Shown: positions 26,816-35,437, counted from the first letter of the stretch. The stretch: DNA of 64,000 nucleotides from Phycisphaerales bacterium (GCA_016699835.1 CP064987.1:2914001-2978000); one strand, 5' to 3'. Notes: generated from the letters alone by a model not told the origin. Numbers and translations: made by a program.

Positions 26816-27343
26816 ATGACCAAGCCCACGATCGCCATACTGCTCGCCGCCGTCTTCTTTCTGAGTGCCTGCGAGAAAGCCTCATCGCCGGCTCCCAAGC
26901 CTCAGCCCGCCGCGGCTCTCCCTGAGACCCTCATGCTCGCCAACGCTCCCAGCGACGCCAAGCCTGTCGAGGACGCCAAGTCCGCGGCCAAGGTGGGCGA
27001 GATCGTCACGATCTCCGGCAAGATCGGCGGCATGATGAAGCCCTTCGCCGAGGATCGCGCGGTCTTCACACTCGTCGGCCCTGGCATCCCCTCGTGCGCC
27101 GACACGCCAGGCGACACCTGCACCACTCCTTGGGATTACTGCTGCGAGACCAGCGAGGACATCGCCGCCCACGCCGCGACGATCAACGTCGTGGATGACA
27201 GCGGCAAGGTCATCAAGGCCACACTCAAAGGCGTCGGCGGCATGAAGGAACTCAGCACCGTCACCGTCGTCGGCAAAGTCCGAGCGATCGAGGGGGCCTC
27301 ACTCGTGATCGATGCCCAGGGGATCTTCGTGGCCACCAAGTAG
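26816..27343 (+). CDS. Cys-containing lipoprotein, OB-like, of the exporter cassette
   Basis: A 175-residue lipoprotein with a signal peptide ending in the lipobox FFLSAC; Cys19 would be lipidated. After a Pro/Ala-rich linker comes a small beta-rich domain (VGEIVTISGKIGGMMKPF... VTVVGKVRAIEGASLVIDAQGIFV) resembling OB-fold single-strand proteins. An inserted Cys-rich loop reads PSCADTPGDTCTTPWDYCCE (four Cys, with adjacent CC). The loop could bind a metal or form disulfides. An AAGGAG lies upstream of ATG 26816. Position after the permeases suggests it serves the exporter, perhaps as a metal-binding accessory; that role is inference. Confidence 0.7.
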   Translation: MTKPTIAILLAAVFFLSACEKASSPAPKPQPAAALPETLMLANAPSDAKPVEDAKSAAKVGEIVTISGKIGGMMKPFAEDRAVFTLVGPGIPSCADTPGDTCTTPWDYCCETSEDIAAHAATINVVDDSGKVIKATLKGVGGMKELSTVTVVGKVRAIEGASLVIDAQGIFVATK

Positions 27344-27369
27344 CCCCCGCTCTACACGCACTCCCATTC

Positions 27370-27834
27370 ATGAGCAACAAAGACGCCCATCGCCGAACGC
27401 GTGACGACCATGCGCAGGAAACGGCACAGGACTATGTCGAGGCCGTCGCCGAGTTCTCGGCGTCGCGTGGGTGCTGCCGCGTGAAGGATCTCGCCTCGCG
27501 CTTCGGCGTGAGCCACGTCACGGTCACGCGGATCGTCAGTCGCCTCGTGCGTGAGGGGCTGCTCACGACCGAGCCGCATCGTCCCATCGAACTCACGCGC
27601 CGCGGCGGCGCGCTCGCCAAGCGTGCCCGCGAGCGGCACGACGCCGTCTACGCGTTCCTTGTCGCGATCGGGGTTCCGGCGACGGTCGCCGCCATCGACG
27701 CCGAGGGCATCGAGCACCACGCCAGCCCCAAGACGATCGCCCGCTTCCGAGCCATCACGCGGGCCAAGTCGCCCATTCCACGCCCGAAGTCAACCCCAGC
27801 ACGCGTCCCCAGACCCACCCGAAAGGTCCATTAA
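27370..27834 (+). CDS. mntR: MntR/DtxR-family metal-dependent transcriptional regulator
   Basis: A 154-residue repressor. The winged helix-turn-helix is at residues about 35-75 (VKDLASRFGVSHVTVTRIVSRLVREGLL). Residues equivalent to the MntR metal ligands are visible: Asp21 and Glu24 in DYVEAV, His90 in ERHDAVYAF, and Glu112, Glu115 and His116 in AEGIEHH. This points to Mn(II) sensing rather than Fe. A basic Pro-rich tail of about 20 residues is extra. It sits immediately upstream of the importer genes and the paired palindromes at 27874-27905, which are its likely operators. Regulation by Mn excess is inferred from family knowledge. Confidence 0.9.
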   Translation: MSNKDAHRRTRDDHAQETAQDYVEAVAEFSASRGCCRVKDLASRFGVSHVTVTRIVSRLVREGLLTTEPHRPIELTRRGGALAKRARERHDAVYAFLVAIGVPATVAAIDAEGIEHHASPKTIARFRAITRAKSPIPRPKSTPARVPRPTRKVH

Positions 27835-27873
27835 GTCCGATGCACCCATGTCTCGCTGTGCCGTGTCCATTTC

Positions 27874-27905
27874 TGTAGCCGATGCTACATGTAGCCATGC
27901 CTACA
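27874..27905. promoter_or_regulatory. Two abutting 16-bp palindromes, probable MntR operators
   Basis: Site 1 (27874-27889) is TGTAGC-CGAT-GCTACA, a perfect inverted repeat with 6-bp arms. Site 2 (27890-27905) is TGTAGC-CATG-CCTACA, matching in 5 of 6 arm pairs. The sites share left arms and touch with no gap. They lie 39 bp after mntR and 36 bp before the first importer start, in an otherwise empty gap. Size, symmetry and place fit DtxR/MntR-family operators; cooperative binding of two dimers is inferred. Confidence 0.8.
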
Positions 27906-27941
27906 CTTGCACGACACGCCAGCGATCACGAGAGCCCTCCC

Positions 27942-29030
27942 ATGAATCACTCACGCTCAGGAACGACACCCCGCCCCACAACACTGAGGCCCACGCGCCT
28001 CCAGGCCGATCTCATGAGTCGCATCTTCGTCCTCGTGTTCCCGCTGCTCTGCGCCGTGCTCCTCATCGCCTGTGACTCCCGCTCCAACTCACCCAACGCG
28101 GCCTCTTCCAACGCGCCCGTCGAGCACCGCCTTCCCAAGGTCGTCACCACCGTCGGCATGGTCACCGACATCGTCCGAGGCGTCGCGGGCGAACGCGCCC
28201 AGGTCGTCGGCCTCCTCGGAGAGGGCATCGACCCGCACCTCTACAAGCCCACCAGATCCGACATCCAGGAACTCATGGGCGCCGACATCATCTTCTACAA
28301 CGGGCTGCTCCTCGAGGGCAAGATGACCGACGTCCTCGTCCGCGCCGCGAGCGCCGGGAGGCCCGTGCACGCCGTCACTGAACTCCTCGATGAGTCGGAA
28401 CTCCTCGAGCCGCCGGCCTTCGCCGGCCACGTCGATCCCCACGTCTGGATGGACCCGCTCGCGTGGGCCAAGGCGGTCGAGGTCGTGCGCGATCGCCTCA
28501 TCGAGCACGACCCCAAGGGCAAGCCCGTATTCGAGGCCAATGCTCAGCACATCATCGAGCAGATCCACGCCCTCCACAACTACGCGACCGCCGCGATCGC
28601 CACGATCCCCAAGGACAGTCGCGTCCTCATCACCGCCCACGACGCCTTCAACTACTTCGGCCGGCGCTACGACATCGAAGTCGTCGGCATCCAGGGCCTC
28701 TCCACCGAGTCCGAGGCCGGTGTGCAGGACATCGAGCGCCTCGTGAGCCTCATCGTCTCACGCCACGTCCCCGCGGTCTTCATCGAGTCCACCGTCTCCG
28801 AGCGCAACGTCAATGCTCTGATCGCCGGCGCCAAGGCCCAGGGACACGTCGTCCACATCGGCGGCACGCTCTACAGCGACGCCATGGGTCCGACTGGAAC
28901 CTACGAGGGAACCTACCTCGGCATGATCGACCACAACGTCACCACCATCGTCCGAGCACTCGGCGGCGACGCCCCGATCGGCGGCTGGCAGGGGAAACTC
29001 AAAGAGGCCGCCGCGGGAGACTCGAAGTGA
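27942..29030 (+). CDS. Mn/Zn-type ABC transporter substrate-binding lipoprotein
   Basis: A 362-residue (from ATG 27942) TroA/ZnuA/MntA-type binding protein. The signal peptide MSRIFVLVFPLLCAVLLIAC starts at an internal ATG (28014), which may be the true start and would give a lipobox Cys at residue 20. Metal-ligand motifs are GIDPHLYKPT and GHVDPHVWMDP (two His), LITAHDAFNYFGRRY (third His region) and FIESTVSERN. The ZnuA-type His-rich loop is absent, which favours Mn or broader specificity. It is directly downstream of the paired operators, and its stop overlaps the next start (GTGA), so the four importer genes are cotranscribed. Confidence 0.9.
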   Translation: MNHSRSGTTPRPTTLRPTRLQADLMSRIFVLVFPLLCAVLLIACDSRSNSPNAASSNAPVEHRLPKVVTTVGMVTDIVRGVAGERAQVVGLLGEGIDPHLYKPTRSDIQELMGADIIFYNGLLLEGKMTDVLVRAASAGRPVHAVTELLDESELLEPPAFAGHVDPHVWMDPLAWAKAVEVVRDRLIEHDPKGKPVFEANAQHIIEQIHALHNYATAAIATIPKDSRVLITAHDAFNYFGRRYDIEVVGIQGLSTESEAGVQDIERLVSLIVSRHVPAVFIESTVSERNVNALIAGAKAQGHVVHIGGTLYSDAMGPTGTYEGTYLGMIDHNVTTIVRALGGDAPIGGWQGKLKEAAAGDSK

Positions 29031-29932
29031 CCCAACGCGAGACCACGGTCGCCACCGAACACTCACCCGAGTCACGCTCAACCCTCCCACCGGGTGCGGT
29101 TCCAACGCGCTCCATTCTCGACGCCCGCCCCGAACACTCAGCCCAGTCACCCGTCGCGATCCACGCGATGACGATCGCGTACAACAAAAAACCCGTCCTC
29201 TGGGATGTCGACTACGACGCCCCCGTGGGAGCCCTCGTCGCGATCGTCGGGCCCAACGGCGCCGGCAAGAGCACCCTCATCAAGGGCTGCCTCGGCATCG
29301 TCCCACGCGCCTCCGGCACCGTCGAGTTCTGGGGCGAGCCGCTCGCCGACGCCCGCGCCCGCATCGGCTATGTCCCCCAGCGTGAATCCGTCGATTGGGA
29401 CTTTCCGGTATCGGCGCTCGACGTCGTCTGCATGGGTCGATACCGCAAGATTGGCTGGTTCCGCCGAGTCTCGCGCCAGCACAAGGACGCCGCTCGACAC
29501 GCCCTCGAGCGCGTTGGCATGGCCGACTTCGCCGACCGCCAGATCAGCCAACTCTCGGGTGGGCAGCAGCAACGCGTCTTCCTCGCTCGCGCCCTCGCCC
29601 AGGAGGCCGATCTCTACTTCATGGACGAGCCGTTCGCCGGCGTCGATGCCGCCACCGAGCGTGCGATCATCGAGGTCCTCCGCGAACTCCGCGCCCAGGG
29701 CAAGACCGTCATCTGTGTCCACCACGATCTCCAGAGCGTCCCGGAATACTTCGACCACGCGCTCCTCCTCAACATGCGCGTCGTCGCCGCGGGGCCCGTC
29801 GACCAGGTCTTCACGCCGCAGAATCTCCACCGCACCTACGGCGGCCGCCTCACGCTCCTCGCCGACGCCGCCGAAGCCGTCGCAAAGGCGGGCGTGGGCA
29901 GCACCGGAAGCAGTGGGGGCACAAACCGGTGA
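29027..29932 (+). CDS. Mn/Zn-type ABC transporter ATP-binding protein
   Basis: A 301-residue ATPase with an unusual roughly 45-residue Ser/Thr/Pro-rich N-terminal extension before the first strand (AIHAMTIAYNKKPVLWDVDY). Walker A is GPNGAGKST, the Q-loop region YVPQRESVDWDFPVSALDVVCMGRY is characteristic of Mn/Zn transporters, the signature is LSGGQQQRVFLARAL and Walker B is LYFMDEPFAGVD. GTG 29027 overlaps the previous stop; an internal ATG at 29168 would remove the extension. Its stop in turn overlaps the GTG of the first permease (29929). Function confident, metal identity inferred from the neighbouring MntR. Confidence 0.92.
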   Translation: MTQRETTVATEHSPESRSTLPPGAVPTRSILDARPEHSAQSPVAIHAMTIAYNKKPVLWDVDYDAPVGALVAIVGPNGAGKSTLIKGCLGIVPRASGTVEFWGEPLADARARIGYVPQRESVDWDFPVSALDVVCMGRYRKIGWFRRVSRQHKDAARHALERVGMADFADRQISQLSGGQQQRVFLARALAQEADLYFMDEPFAGVDAATERAIIEVLRELRAQGKTVICVHHDLQSVPEYFDHALLLNMRVVAAGPVDQVFTPQNLHRTYGGRLTLLADAAEAVAKAGVGSTGSSGGTNR

Positions 29933-31329
29933 CGCCCACGTTGGCCAATCTCAGTGACGCGGTCTCGCCCGATCAAGGCTCCCTCGCACGCGTGACGCAA
30001 TGGCCCACGCTCCACGATGCGCTCAGTGTCCTCACCTTCCGCGCCGGGTACAACACCAATCTCGTCATCGCCGGCACGATGCTCCTCGGGCTCGCCGCCG
30101 GGCTCGTCGGTGTCCTCGCCCTCATGCGCAAGCGTTCCCTCATGGCCGACACGCTCAGCCACGCCTCACTCCCCGGGATCGCCCTCGCTTTCATCCTCGC
30201 CACCACGCTCGGCGTCAACGCCAAAAGCCTCCCGCTGCTCATGACAGGCGCCGCGATCACCGGCGTCCTCGGCGTCCTCGCCGTCCAATGGCTCAAGACA
30301 CGCACGCGCCTGAAGGAAGACGCCTGCCTCGGCGCCATCCTCAGCACCTTCTTTGGGTTTGGCATCGTCCTCCTAAGCATCGTCCAGACCATGCGAGCAG
30401 GTAACGCCGCGGGCCTTCCTCGATTCATCTATGGCCAGACCGCCGCCATGCTCCCCGCCGACGCGATCCTCATGTCCGCCATCGCCGGCCTCTCCATCGT
30501 CGCGGTCCTCCTGCTCAGCAAGGAGTTCGCCGTCGTCGCCTTTGACGACGAGTTCTCGCTCGTGCAGGGCTGGCCCGTCTCACGCCTCGATCTCGCGATG
30601 ATGGCCCTCATCGTCCTCGTCACCGTCTCGGGTCTCCAGGCCGTCGGCCTCATCCTCGTCGTTGCGATGCTCATCATCCCCCCCGTCGCCGCGAGGTTCT
30701 GGACCGATCGACTCTGGCTCCTCTTCGTCCTCGCGGCCTGCTTCGGCACGCTCAGCGGCTATCTCGGCTCCTCTATCTCCGCCCTCTTCCCGGGCAAGCC
30801 CGCCGGGAGCGTCATCGTCCTGACCTCGGGCGTGCTCTTCCTCGTCAGCATGATCGCAGCGCCTCGTCGTGGCGTGGTTGCCGGACTCGTGCGCCGCATT
30901 CGCCTCCGCCTCCGCTTCGAGGTCGATCACGTCTGCGAGGCCGCCTACGAGCGCTCCCTCGAGTCCGATCGACCCGTGCTGACCCACGCCACGCTCCAGG
31001 ACTTGACCAAGACCCGAGGCCTCGACCCGTTCACCCGTGCCGCTGTGGCAACGGCGCTTCGCACACGCCATTACGTTCGCTCCACACCCGCCGGCCTGGA
31101 GCCAACCCCAGCCGCACTCGCCCGCGGCGCCCGCGTCTATCGCAACCATCGCCTCTGGGAGCAGTACCTCATCACCCACGCCGACATCGCCCCGTCCCAC
31201 GTCGACTGGTCCGTCGATCAGGTCGAGCACGTCCTCTCCGCGGATCTCATCCGCCAACTCGAAGACGCCCTCGGCCAGGACGGCATCGATCTCCGCACTC
31301 CCACACCAACCATCGGAGCCGCCCCATGA
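29929..31329 (+). CDS. Mn/Zn-type ABC permease fused to a DtxR/MntR-like C-terminal domain
   Basis: A 466-residue protein. Residues about 40-320 form an ABC-3 family permease with about nine membrane helices, including LMADTLSHASLPGIALAFIL and GLQAVGLILVVAMLIIPPVAARFWT, which are hallmark segments. Residues 325-466 are soluble: a winged-helix-like part (LTHATLQDLTKTRGLDPFTRAAVATAL... LEPTPAALARGARVYR), then NHRLWEQYLITHADIAPSHVDWSVDQVEHVLS, matching the metal-binding and dimerisation helix pattern of DtxR/MntR repressors (His at about 406, Glu-His at about 432). The fusion would place a metal sensor on the cytoplasmic face of the importer. GTG start overlaps the ATPase stop. Confidence 0.88.
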   Translation: MTPTLANLSDAVSPDQGSLARVTQWPTLHDALSVLTFRAGYNTNLVIAGTMLLGLAAGLVGVLALMRKRSLMADTLSHASLPGIALAFILATTLGVNAKSLPLLMTGAAITGVLGVLAVQWLKTRTRLKEDACLGAILSTFFGFGIVLLSIVQTMRAGNAAGLPRFIYGQTAAMLPADAILMSAIAGLSIVAVLLLSKEFAVVAFDDEFSLVQGWPVSRLDLAMMALIVLVTVSGLQAVGLILVVAMLIIPPVAARFWTDRLWLLFVLAACFGTLSGYLGSSISALFPGKPAGSVIVLTSGVLFLVSMIAAPRRGVVAGLVRRIRLRLRFEVDHVCEAAYERSLESDRPVLTHATLQDLTKTRGLDPFTRAAVATALRTRHYVRSTPAGLEPTPAALARGARVYRNHRLWEQYLITHADIAPSHVDWSVDQVEHVLSADLIRQLEDALGQDGIDLRTPTPTIGAAP

Positions 31330-32633
31330 GCGACTCCATCTTCCAGTTCATCACCCTCGATCTCTTCCCGCTCCTCGCGGCGACGCTGGCCTCCCTCGTC
31401 TGCGCGCTCCTGGGCAACTATCTCGTCCTCCGCCGCCAGAGCATGATGGGCGATGCGATCTCCCATGCCGTCCTCCCCGGCCTCGTCGTCGCCTTCCTCA
31501 TCACCCAGCAGCGTCTCCCGATTCCCATGTTCCTCGGTGCCGCCGTCGCGGGGCTTGTCACCGTGATCCTCATCGAACTCGTTCGCAAACTCGGGCGCGT
31601 CGAGCCGGGGGCCGCGATGGGCGTCGTTTTCTCCGTCCTCTTCGCCTTCGGCGTTCTCCTGCTCTCGAGCGATCGCATGCGCAGCGTCGATCTCGACGCC
31701 GACTGCGTCCTCCATGGCGTCCTCGAAGGCCTCACGCTCAACCTCCCGCACGACACGCCCCACACATGGGGCGGCATCTTCTCACTCTCCAACCTCGCTC
31801 ACATCCCACGCCCCGTCGTCACGCTCCTCGTCGTGCTCCTGATCTCATCCACCTGCGTCGCGATTCTCTTCAAGGAGTTCCGCCTCGCCGCCTTCGATCC
31901 CGCCCTCGCCACGGCACAAGGCTTCCGCGCCGGCGCGCTCCACATGCTCCTCATGGCCCTCGTCGCCGCAGCCACCGTCGCATCCTTCGAGGCCGTCGGC
32001 TCCATTCTCGTCATCGCCATGCTTATCTGCCCTCCGGCCGCCGCACGCCTCCTCACCGATCGCCTCAACACACAAATCTGGGCAAGCCTCGTTCTCGCTC
32101 TCACGTCCGCGGTATCGGGCTACGCCAGCGCCATCTACATTCCCAGCGCCATGGGCCGCGACTCCGTCAGCGTCGCCGGATCCATCGCCGTGGCCAGCGG
32201 CCTCATCCTCGCCCTCGCCGCACTCTTCGCGCCCACGCATGGTGTCCTCGCCCGCACGCTCCGTCAGAAGCGACTCACGCGCGAGATTGCCCTCGACGAC
32301 CTTCTCGCCATGCTCTACCGCGCCAAGGAGATCGAGGCCGAGCCACTTTCGGTCGCCTCTCTCGGTTTCGCGGCAGAACCCAGGACACTCGCCATCGCGC
32401 GCCAGGCCGATCTCATCGCTCTCGCCAACGATCGAGTCACGCTCACGCCATCCGGTCTCGATCGCGCCCGGAATCTCGTCCGAACCCACCGCCTCTGGGA
32501 GACCTACCTCGTCGACGAGGCCGGCCTCGCCCCCGACCACGTCCACGACATCGCCGAAAAACTCGAACACACGAATCTCACACCTCCAGATGCCGAACAC
32601 GACCCCCACGGGCGTCGTATTCCCTCAGAATGA
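31326..32633 (+). CDS. Second Mn/Zn-type ABC permease fused to a DtxR/MntR-like C-terminal domain
   Basis: A 435-residue paralogue of the preceding permease. Membrane part at about residues 10-305 with QSMMGDAISHAVLPGLVVAFL, SSTCVAILFKEFRLAAFDP and FEAVGSILVIAMLICPPAAARLLT. The C-terminal region 310-435 again contains a winged-helix-like segment, then THRLWETYLVDEAGLAPDHV, EKLEH and a terminal DPHGRRIPS. The last matches the PHG.PIP signature closing the DtxR/MntR metal-binding domain, so the homology is stronger here than in its partner. ATGA overlap with the previous gene. Both permeases carrying sensor domains suggests a dimeric sensor formed across the permease heterodimer. Confidence 0.9.
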   Translation: MSDSIFQFITLDLFPLLAATLASLVCALLGNYLVLRRQSMMGDAISHAVLPGLVVAFLITQQRLPIPMFLGAAVAGLVTVILIELVRKLGRVEPGAAMGVVFSVLFAFGVLLLSSDRMRSVDLDADCVLHGVLEGLTLNLPHDTPHTWGGIFSLSNLAHIPRPVVTLLVVLLISSTCVAILFKEFRLAAFDPALATAQGFRAGALHMLLMALVAAATVASFEAVGSILVIAMLICPPAAARLLTDRLNTQIWASLVLALTSAVSGYASAIYIPSAMGRDSVSVAGSIAVASGLILALAALFAPTHGVLARTLRQKRLTREIALDDLLAMLYRAKEIEAEPLSVASLGFAAEPRTLAIARQADLIALANDRVTLTPSGLDRARNLVRTHRLWETYLVDEAGLAPDHVHDIAEKLEHTNLTPPDAEHDPHGRRIPSE

Positions 32634-32744
32634 CGTGTATGTTCAATATGCGAACAAAATAAGAACGAGTCTGGCATGGGTTGCTCAACCGACTTATCGC
32701 CCCACATCTCTGCAACCGCCCCCAACATCCACCGCATCCCTCGC

Positions 32745-32773
32745 TTGCATTCAACCGAAGACTCTGATAGTGT
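32745..32773 (+). promoter_or_regulatory. Possible promoter upstream of first pseudopilin
   Basis: TTGCAT (32745-32750) and TAGTGT (32768-32773) are separated by 17 bases in the 235-bp gap between the importer operon and the first pseudopilin gene. Each hexamer is an imperfect match. The gap contains nothing else recognisable except an AT-richer stretch at 32634-32670. Confidence 0.35.
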
Positions 32774-32868
32774 GTATGTCGTCTACTCGTGGGTTCTTTG
32801 GGCGTCTCTCAGCGCCTAGGGGTTCGGCCAGCGCATTCCGCCTCGCCGATTGTCGTTCGGAGGTCATC

Positions 32869-33945
32869 ATGAAGATGCGTTCGTTGGCTCTCAAGCGTCA
32901 TGGATTCACGCTCATCGAGTTGCTCGTGGTCATCGCGATCATCGCGCTCCTCATCAGCCTTCTCCTCCCCGCGCTCAGCAAGGCCAAGGTCGTCGCCAAA
33001 ACGCTGAAAGAGCAAGCCATCGGCCACGAGATGGTCGTCGCCTCCGCCGGATACCAATCCGACTCCAAGGACAAGATCCTCCCCGGCGGCTGCCACTGGG
33101 CCTGGAACCATGCCCCCGCCAATCGATACAGCATCTTCCCCGGCGATCCGTGGAACACCCGCCGTCGCCTCGAAGGGTCCATCACCAAGGCCTGGACCCT
33201 CTACTACCTCGCCTGGAACACCTTCCCCCTCGAAGGCATCCAGATCGACAAGGCCACTTTTATCGCGTTCAACTCACGTGCGAACACCGGCTTCGCCGCC
33301 GCAGGTGGTTTCTGGCAATACGGCTCGACCGAGGCCGCCGGTGCGTTCGCCTGGCACCCCTCGCTCGGTATGAACACCACGTACTACGGCGGTAACTACT
33401 CCTTCGGTGCGTTCCGCGGCCAGAGCGCTCCCGTGACCAACCCACCCGATCTGAACTCTGGATACGGCAACCCCACTCCCGCTGGCAACCCACGAGCCTC
33501 CGGTGGCCAGTTCTACGTCCAGCGCGGCGCCGATGTCCGTTACCCCAGCACCATGCTCCAGTTCGCCTCCGCTCGCGGCGGTGACATTCAGTCCGGCGGC
33601 GCCTTCTGGGGCTATGGCCAGACGATTCCCAACTCCGGCGTTATCCGCCCCGGCTACTACACCGTCTCCGCCCCCGTCGCCTCGCCCTATGCCCGCGGTG
33701 GGTTCAACGCCGCATACACCCTCGCCAACGCCTGGAACCCCTCCAACAAGTTCAACCCCGCCGCCGTCGCCGGCACCTGGGGCATGATGGACATGCGCTA
33801 CGAAGGCAAGGCCGTCACCGCCATGGTCGATGGGCATGTCGAGATGCAGAACCTCGAGCAACTCCGCGACATGCGCAAGTGGTCCAACGTCGCCACCAGC
33901 GCCAACTGGACCTTCCCAACCTCGGCCGCCCAGATCAACTGGTAA
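32869..33945 (+). CDS. Type II secretion/type IV-like pseudopilin, paralogue 1
   Basis: A 358-residue protein starting MKMRSLALKRHGFTLIELL, a class III prepilin signal with cleavage expected between Gly and Phe and Glu at +5. The following hydrophobic helix (VVIAIIALLISLLLPAL) is the assembly core. The long C-terminal part is rich in Gly, Tyr, Asn and Trp (GCHWAWNHAPANRYSIFPGDPWN, FAWHPSLGMN, YGGNYSFGAFRGQ) and ends with AVTAMVDGHVEMQNLEQLRDMRKW, containing the DG motif common to planctomycete pseudopilins of the DUF1559-like groups. ATG 32869 has GGAGG 6 bases upstream. First of three tandem paralogues; a strong terminator follows. Confidence 0.88.
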   Translation: MKMRSLALKRHGFTLIELLVVIAIIALLISLLLPALSKAKVVAKTLKEQAIGHEMVVASAGYQSDSKDKILPGGCHWAWNHAPANRYSIFPGDPWNTRRRLEGSITKAWTLYYLAWNTFPLEGIQIDKATFIAFNSRANTGFAAAGGFWQYGSTEAAGAFAWHPSLGMNTTYYGGNYSFGAFRGQSAPVTNPPDLNSGYGNPTPAGNPRASGGQFYVQRGADVRYPSTMLQFASARGGDIQSGGAFWGYGQTIPNSGVIRPGYYTVSAPVASPYARGGFNAAYTLANAWNPSNKFNPAAVAGTWGMMDMRYEGKAVTAMVDGHVEMQNLEQLRDMRKWSNVATSANWTFPTSAAQINW

Positions 33946-33974
33946 GCCGTCGTCAATCCCAACGCACTCATGAG

Positions 33975-34006
33975 CAACCGGCCCGAACTCGGGCCGGTTG
34001 TTTTTT
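33975..34006 (+). terminator. Rho-independent terminator
   Basis: Perfect 10-bp stem CAACCGGCCC/GGGCCGGTTG with a 6-base loop (GAACTC), directly followed by six T. It lies 30 bp after the first pseudopilin stop and should separate it from the second paralogue. Confidence 0.93.
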
Positions 34007-34178
34007 CCTCTGGAGGCTAAAGACGACCGAGGGAACGCCGCTGTCCCAGACCGCGTCCCTGAGGCCATTCACACATTCTGGAATCCATCCGCAACCCGCT
34101 CGCAACCGCCTGACTCCCGTCCCTGTACGCTTCTTCGTCGTGTCGGCTTGACGACTCGCCACCACCGGAGACGCTCGC

Positions 34179-35222
34179 ATGTCCTCCCCTCGCCGCGCCC
34201 TCACGCTCCTCGAAGTCCTCGTCGCCCTCGCGGTCCTCATCCTGTTCCTCGCCACGGCCTTCCCCGCGCGCCGCGCCACGCTCGACGCCGCCAGCGCCGC
34301 GCGCGAACTCGCCGCCGCCAAGGACCAACTCATCGCCCTGCGGTCCTACGCCAGTGACAACCGAGGCCGCATCATGCCCTCCGCCGCCCACTGGGCCTGG
34401 GTCCACCAGCCCGAATCCGCCTACAGCCTCTTCCCGCGCAATCCCTGGAACACATCGCGTCGCATGAGCGGCAGCGAGGTCAAGGTCTGGACGCTCCACC
34501 TCATGGGCGCCGGATATCTCCGCCCCGAGACCTTCGTCGTCGATCGCGCCACACGCAACGTCTTCGATGCACGCTCGCCGCTCCCCCAAACCGTCTCCGC
34601 CAATATCGAGTCCTACACCATCTCCTCGCGCCAAACCGCCTACGCCTGGCACCCCACCCTCGGCATGAACGCCGCATACGTCGGCGGAGCCTACGTCTTC
34701 GGCGCCTTCCGAGGCCAAACCTCCGGCGGCAGCAGCCCCTTCGGAAACCCCGCGCCCGCCCCCAACCCCCGCACCTCAGGCGGTCAGTTCTACGTCCAGT
34801 CCTTCGACGCCATCAAACGCCCCAGCCAACTCATCATCTTCGCTTCCGCCCGCGCCGGCGACGTGATCAATGGCGGCGCCTTCTGGAACTACGGTGCCGC
34901 CATCCCCAACTCCGGCACAATCCGCCCCGGCCACTGGGCCGTCCTCCCGCCCGCCGCCTCGCCCAATGGACGCGGCTCATACTCCCAGCCCTACTCCCTC
35001 GCCAACGCCTGGATCTCCTCCAACACCTACAACCCCGCCCAAATCCCCGGCGCCTGGGGCATGATGGACCTGCGCCACGACAACCACGCCGTCACCGTCA
35101 CCGCCGATGGCCACGCCGAACTCCAGACCCTCGAGCAACTCCGCGACATGCGGAAGTGGTCCAACGTCGCGAACAAGCCCAACTGGACCTTCCCGACGAA
35201 CATCCGCCAGATCCAGTGGTGA
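34179..35222 (+). CDS. Pseudopilin, paralogue 2 (non-canonical cleavage site)
   Basis: A 347-residue relative of the flanking pseudopilins. The N-terminus is MSSPRRALTLLEVLVALAVLILFLATAFP: Glu at +5 is kept but the -1/+1 residues are Ala-Leu instead of Gly-Phe, so prepilin-peptidase processing may be inefficient or absent. The C-terminal blocks WAWVHQPESAYSLFPRNPWN, YAWHPTLGMN, FGAFRGQ, IPNSGTIRPG, GAWGMMDLR and ADGHAELQTLEQLRDMRKW mirror paralogue 1. Codon usage is strongly C-ending. Preceded by a terminator, so it needs its own promoter in the 172-bp gap, which was not identified. Confidence 0.85.
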   Translation: MSSPRRALTLLEVLVALAVLILFLATAFPARRATLDAASAARELAAAKDQLIALRSYASDNRGRIMPSAAHWAWVHQPESAYSLFPRNPWNTSRRMSGSEVKVWTLHLMGAGYLRPETFVVDRATRNVFDARSPLPQTVSANIESYTISSRQTAYAWHPTLGMNAAYVGGAYVFGAFRGQTSGGSSPFGNPAPAPNPRTSGGQFYVQSFDAIKRPSQLIIFASARAGDVINGGAFWNYGAAIPNSGTIRPGHWAVLPPAASPNGRGSYSQPYSLANAWISSNTYNPAQIPGAWGMMDLRHDNHAVTVTADGHAELQTLEQLRDMRKWSNVANKPNWTFPTNIRQIQW

Positions 35223-35437
35223 TCTCCCGGTCGTATGCCAAGCGAGACATCACACATCGTCGCGCGGTTGTTCATGCAACTGATCACACGATGTTCGCGC
35301 TGAATGGAATCAATAATTCCGATCGCCTCCTGCAACCGTCACAAACACGGCCCGGTATAACCTCGTATCGAGGCGCCCGTTCGGGTAACAAGGCCTCGCG
35401 GTGCATTCGCACAACTGAATACATGCAGGAGAATCTC

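Noticed and set aside
31037..32662. 541-codon plus-strand frame rich in Arg/Pro/His
   Set aside because: Shadow of the second fused permease; composition typical of an out-of-frame high-GC reading.
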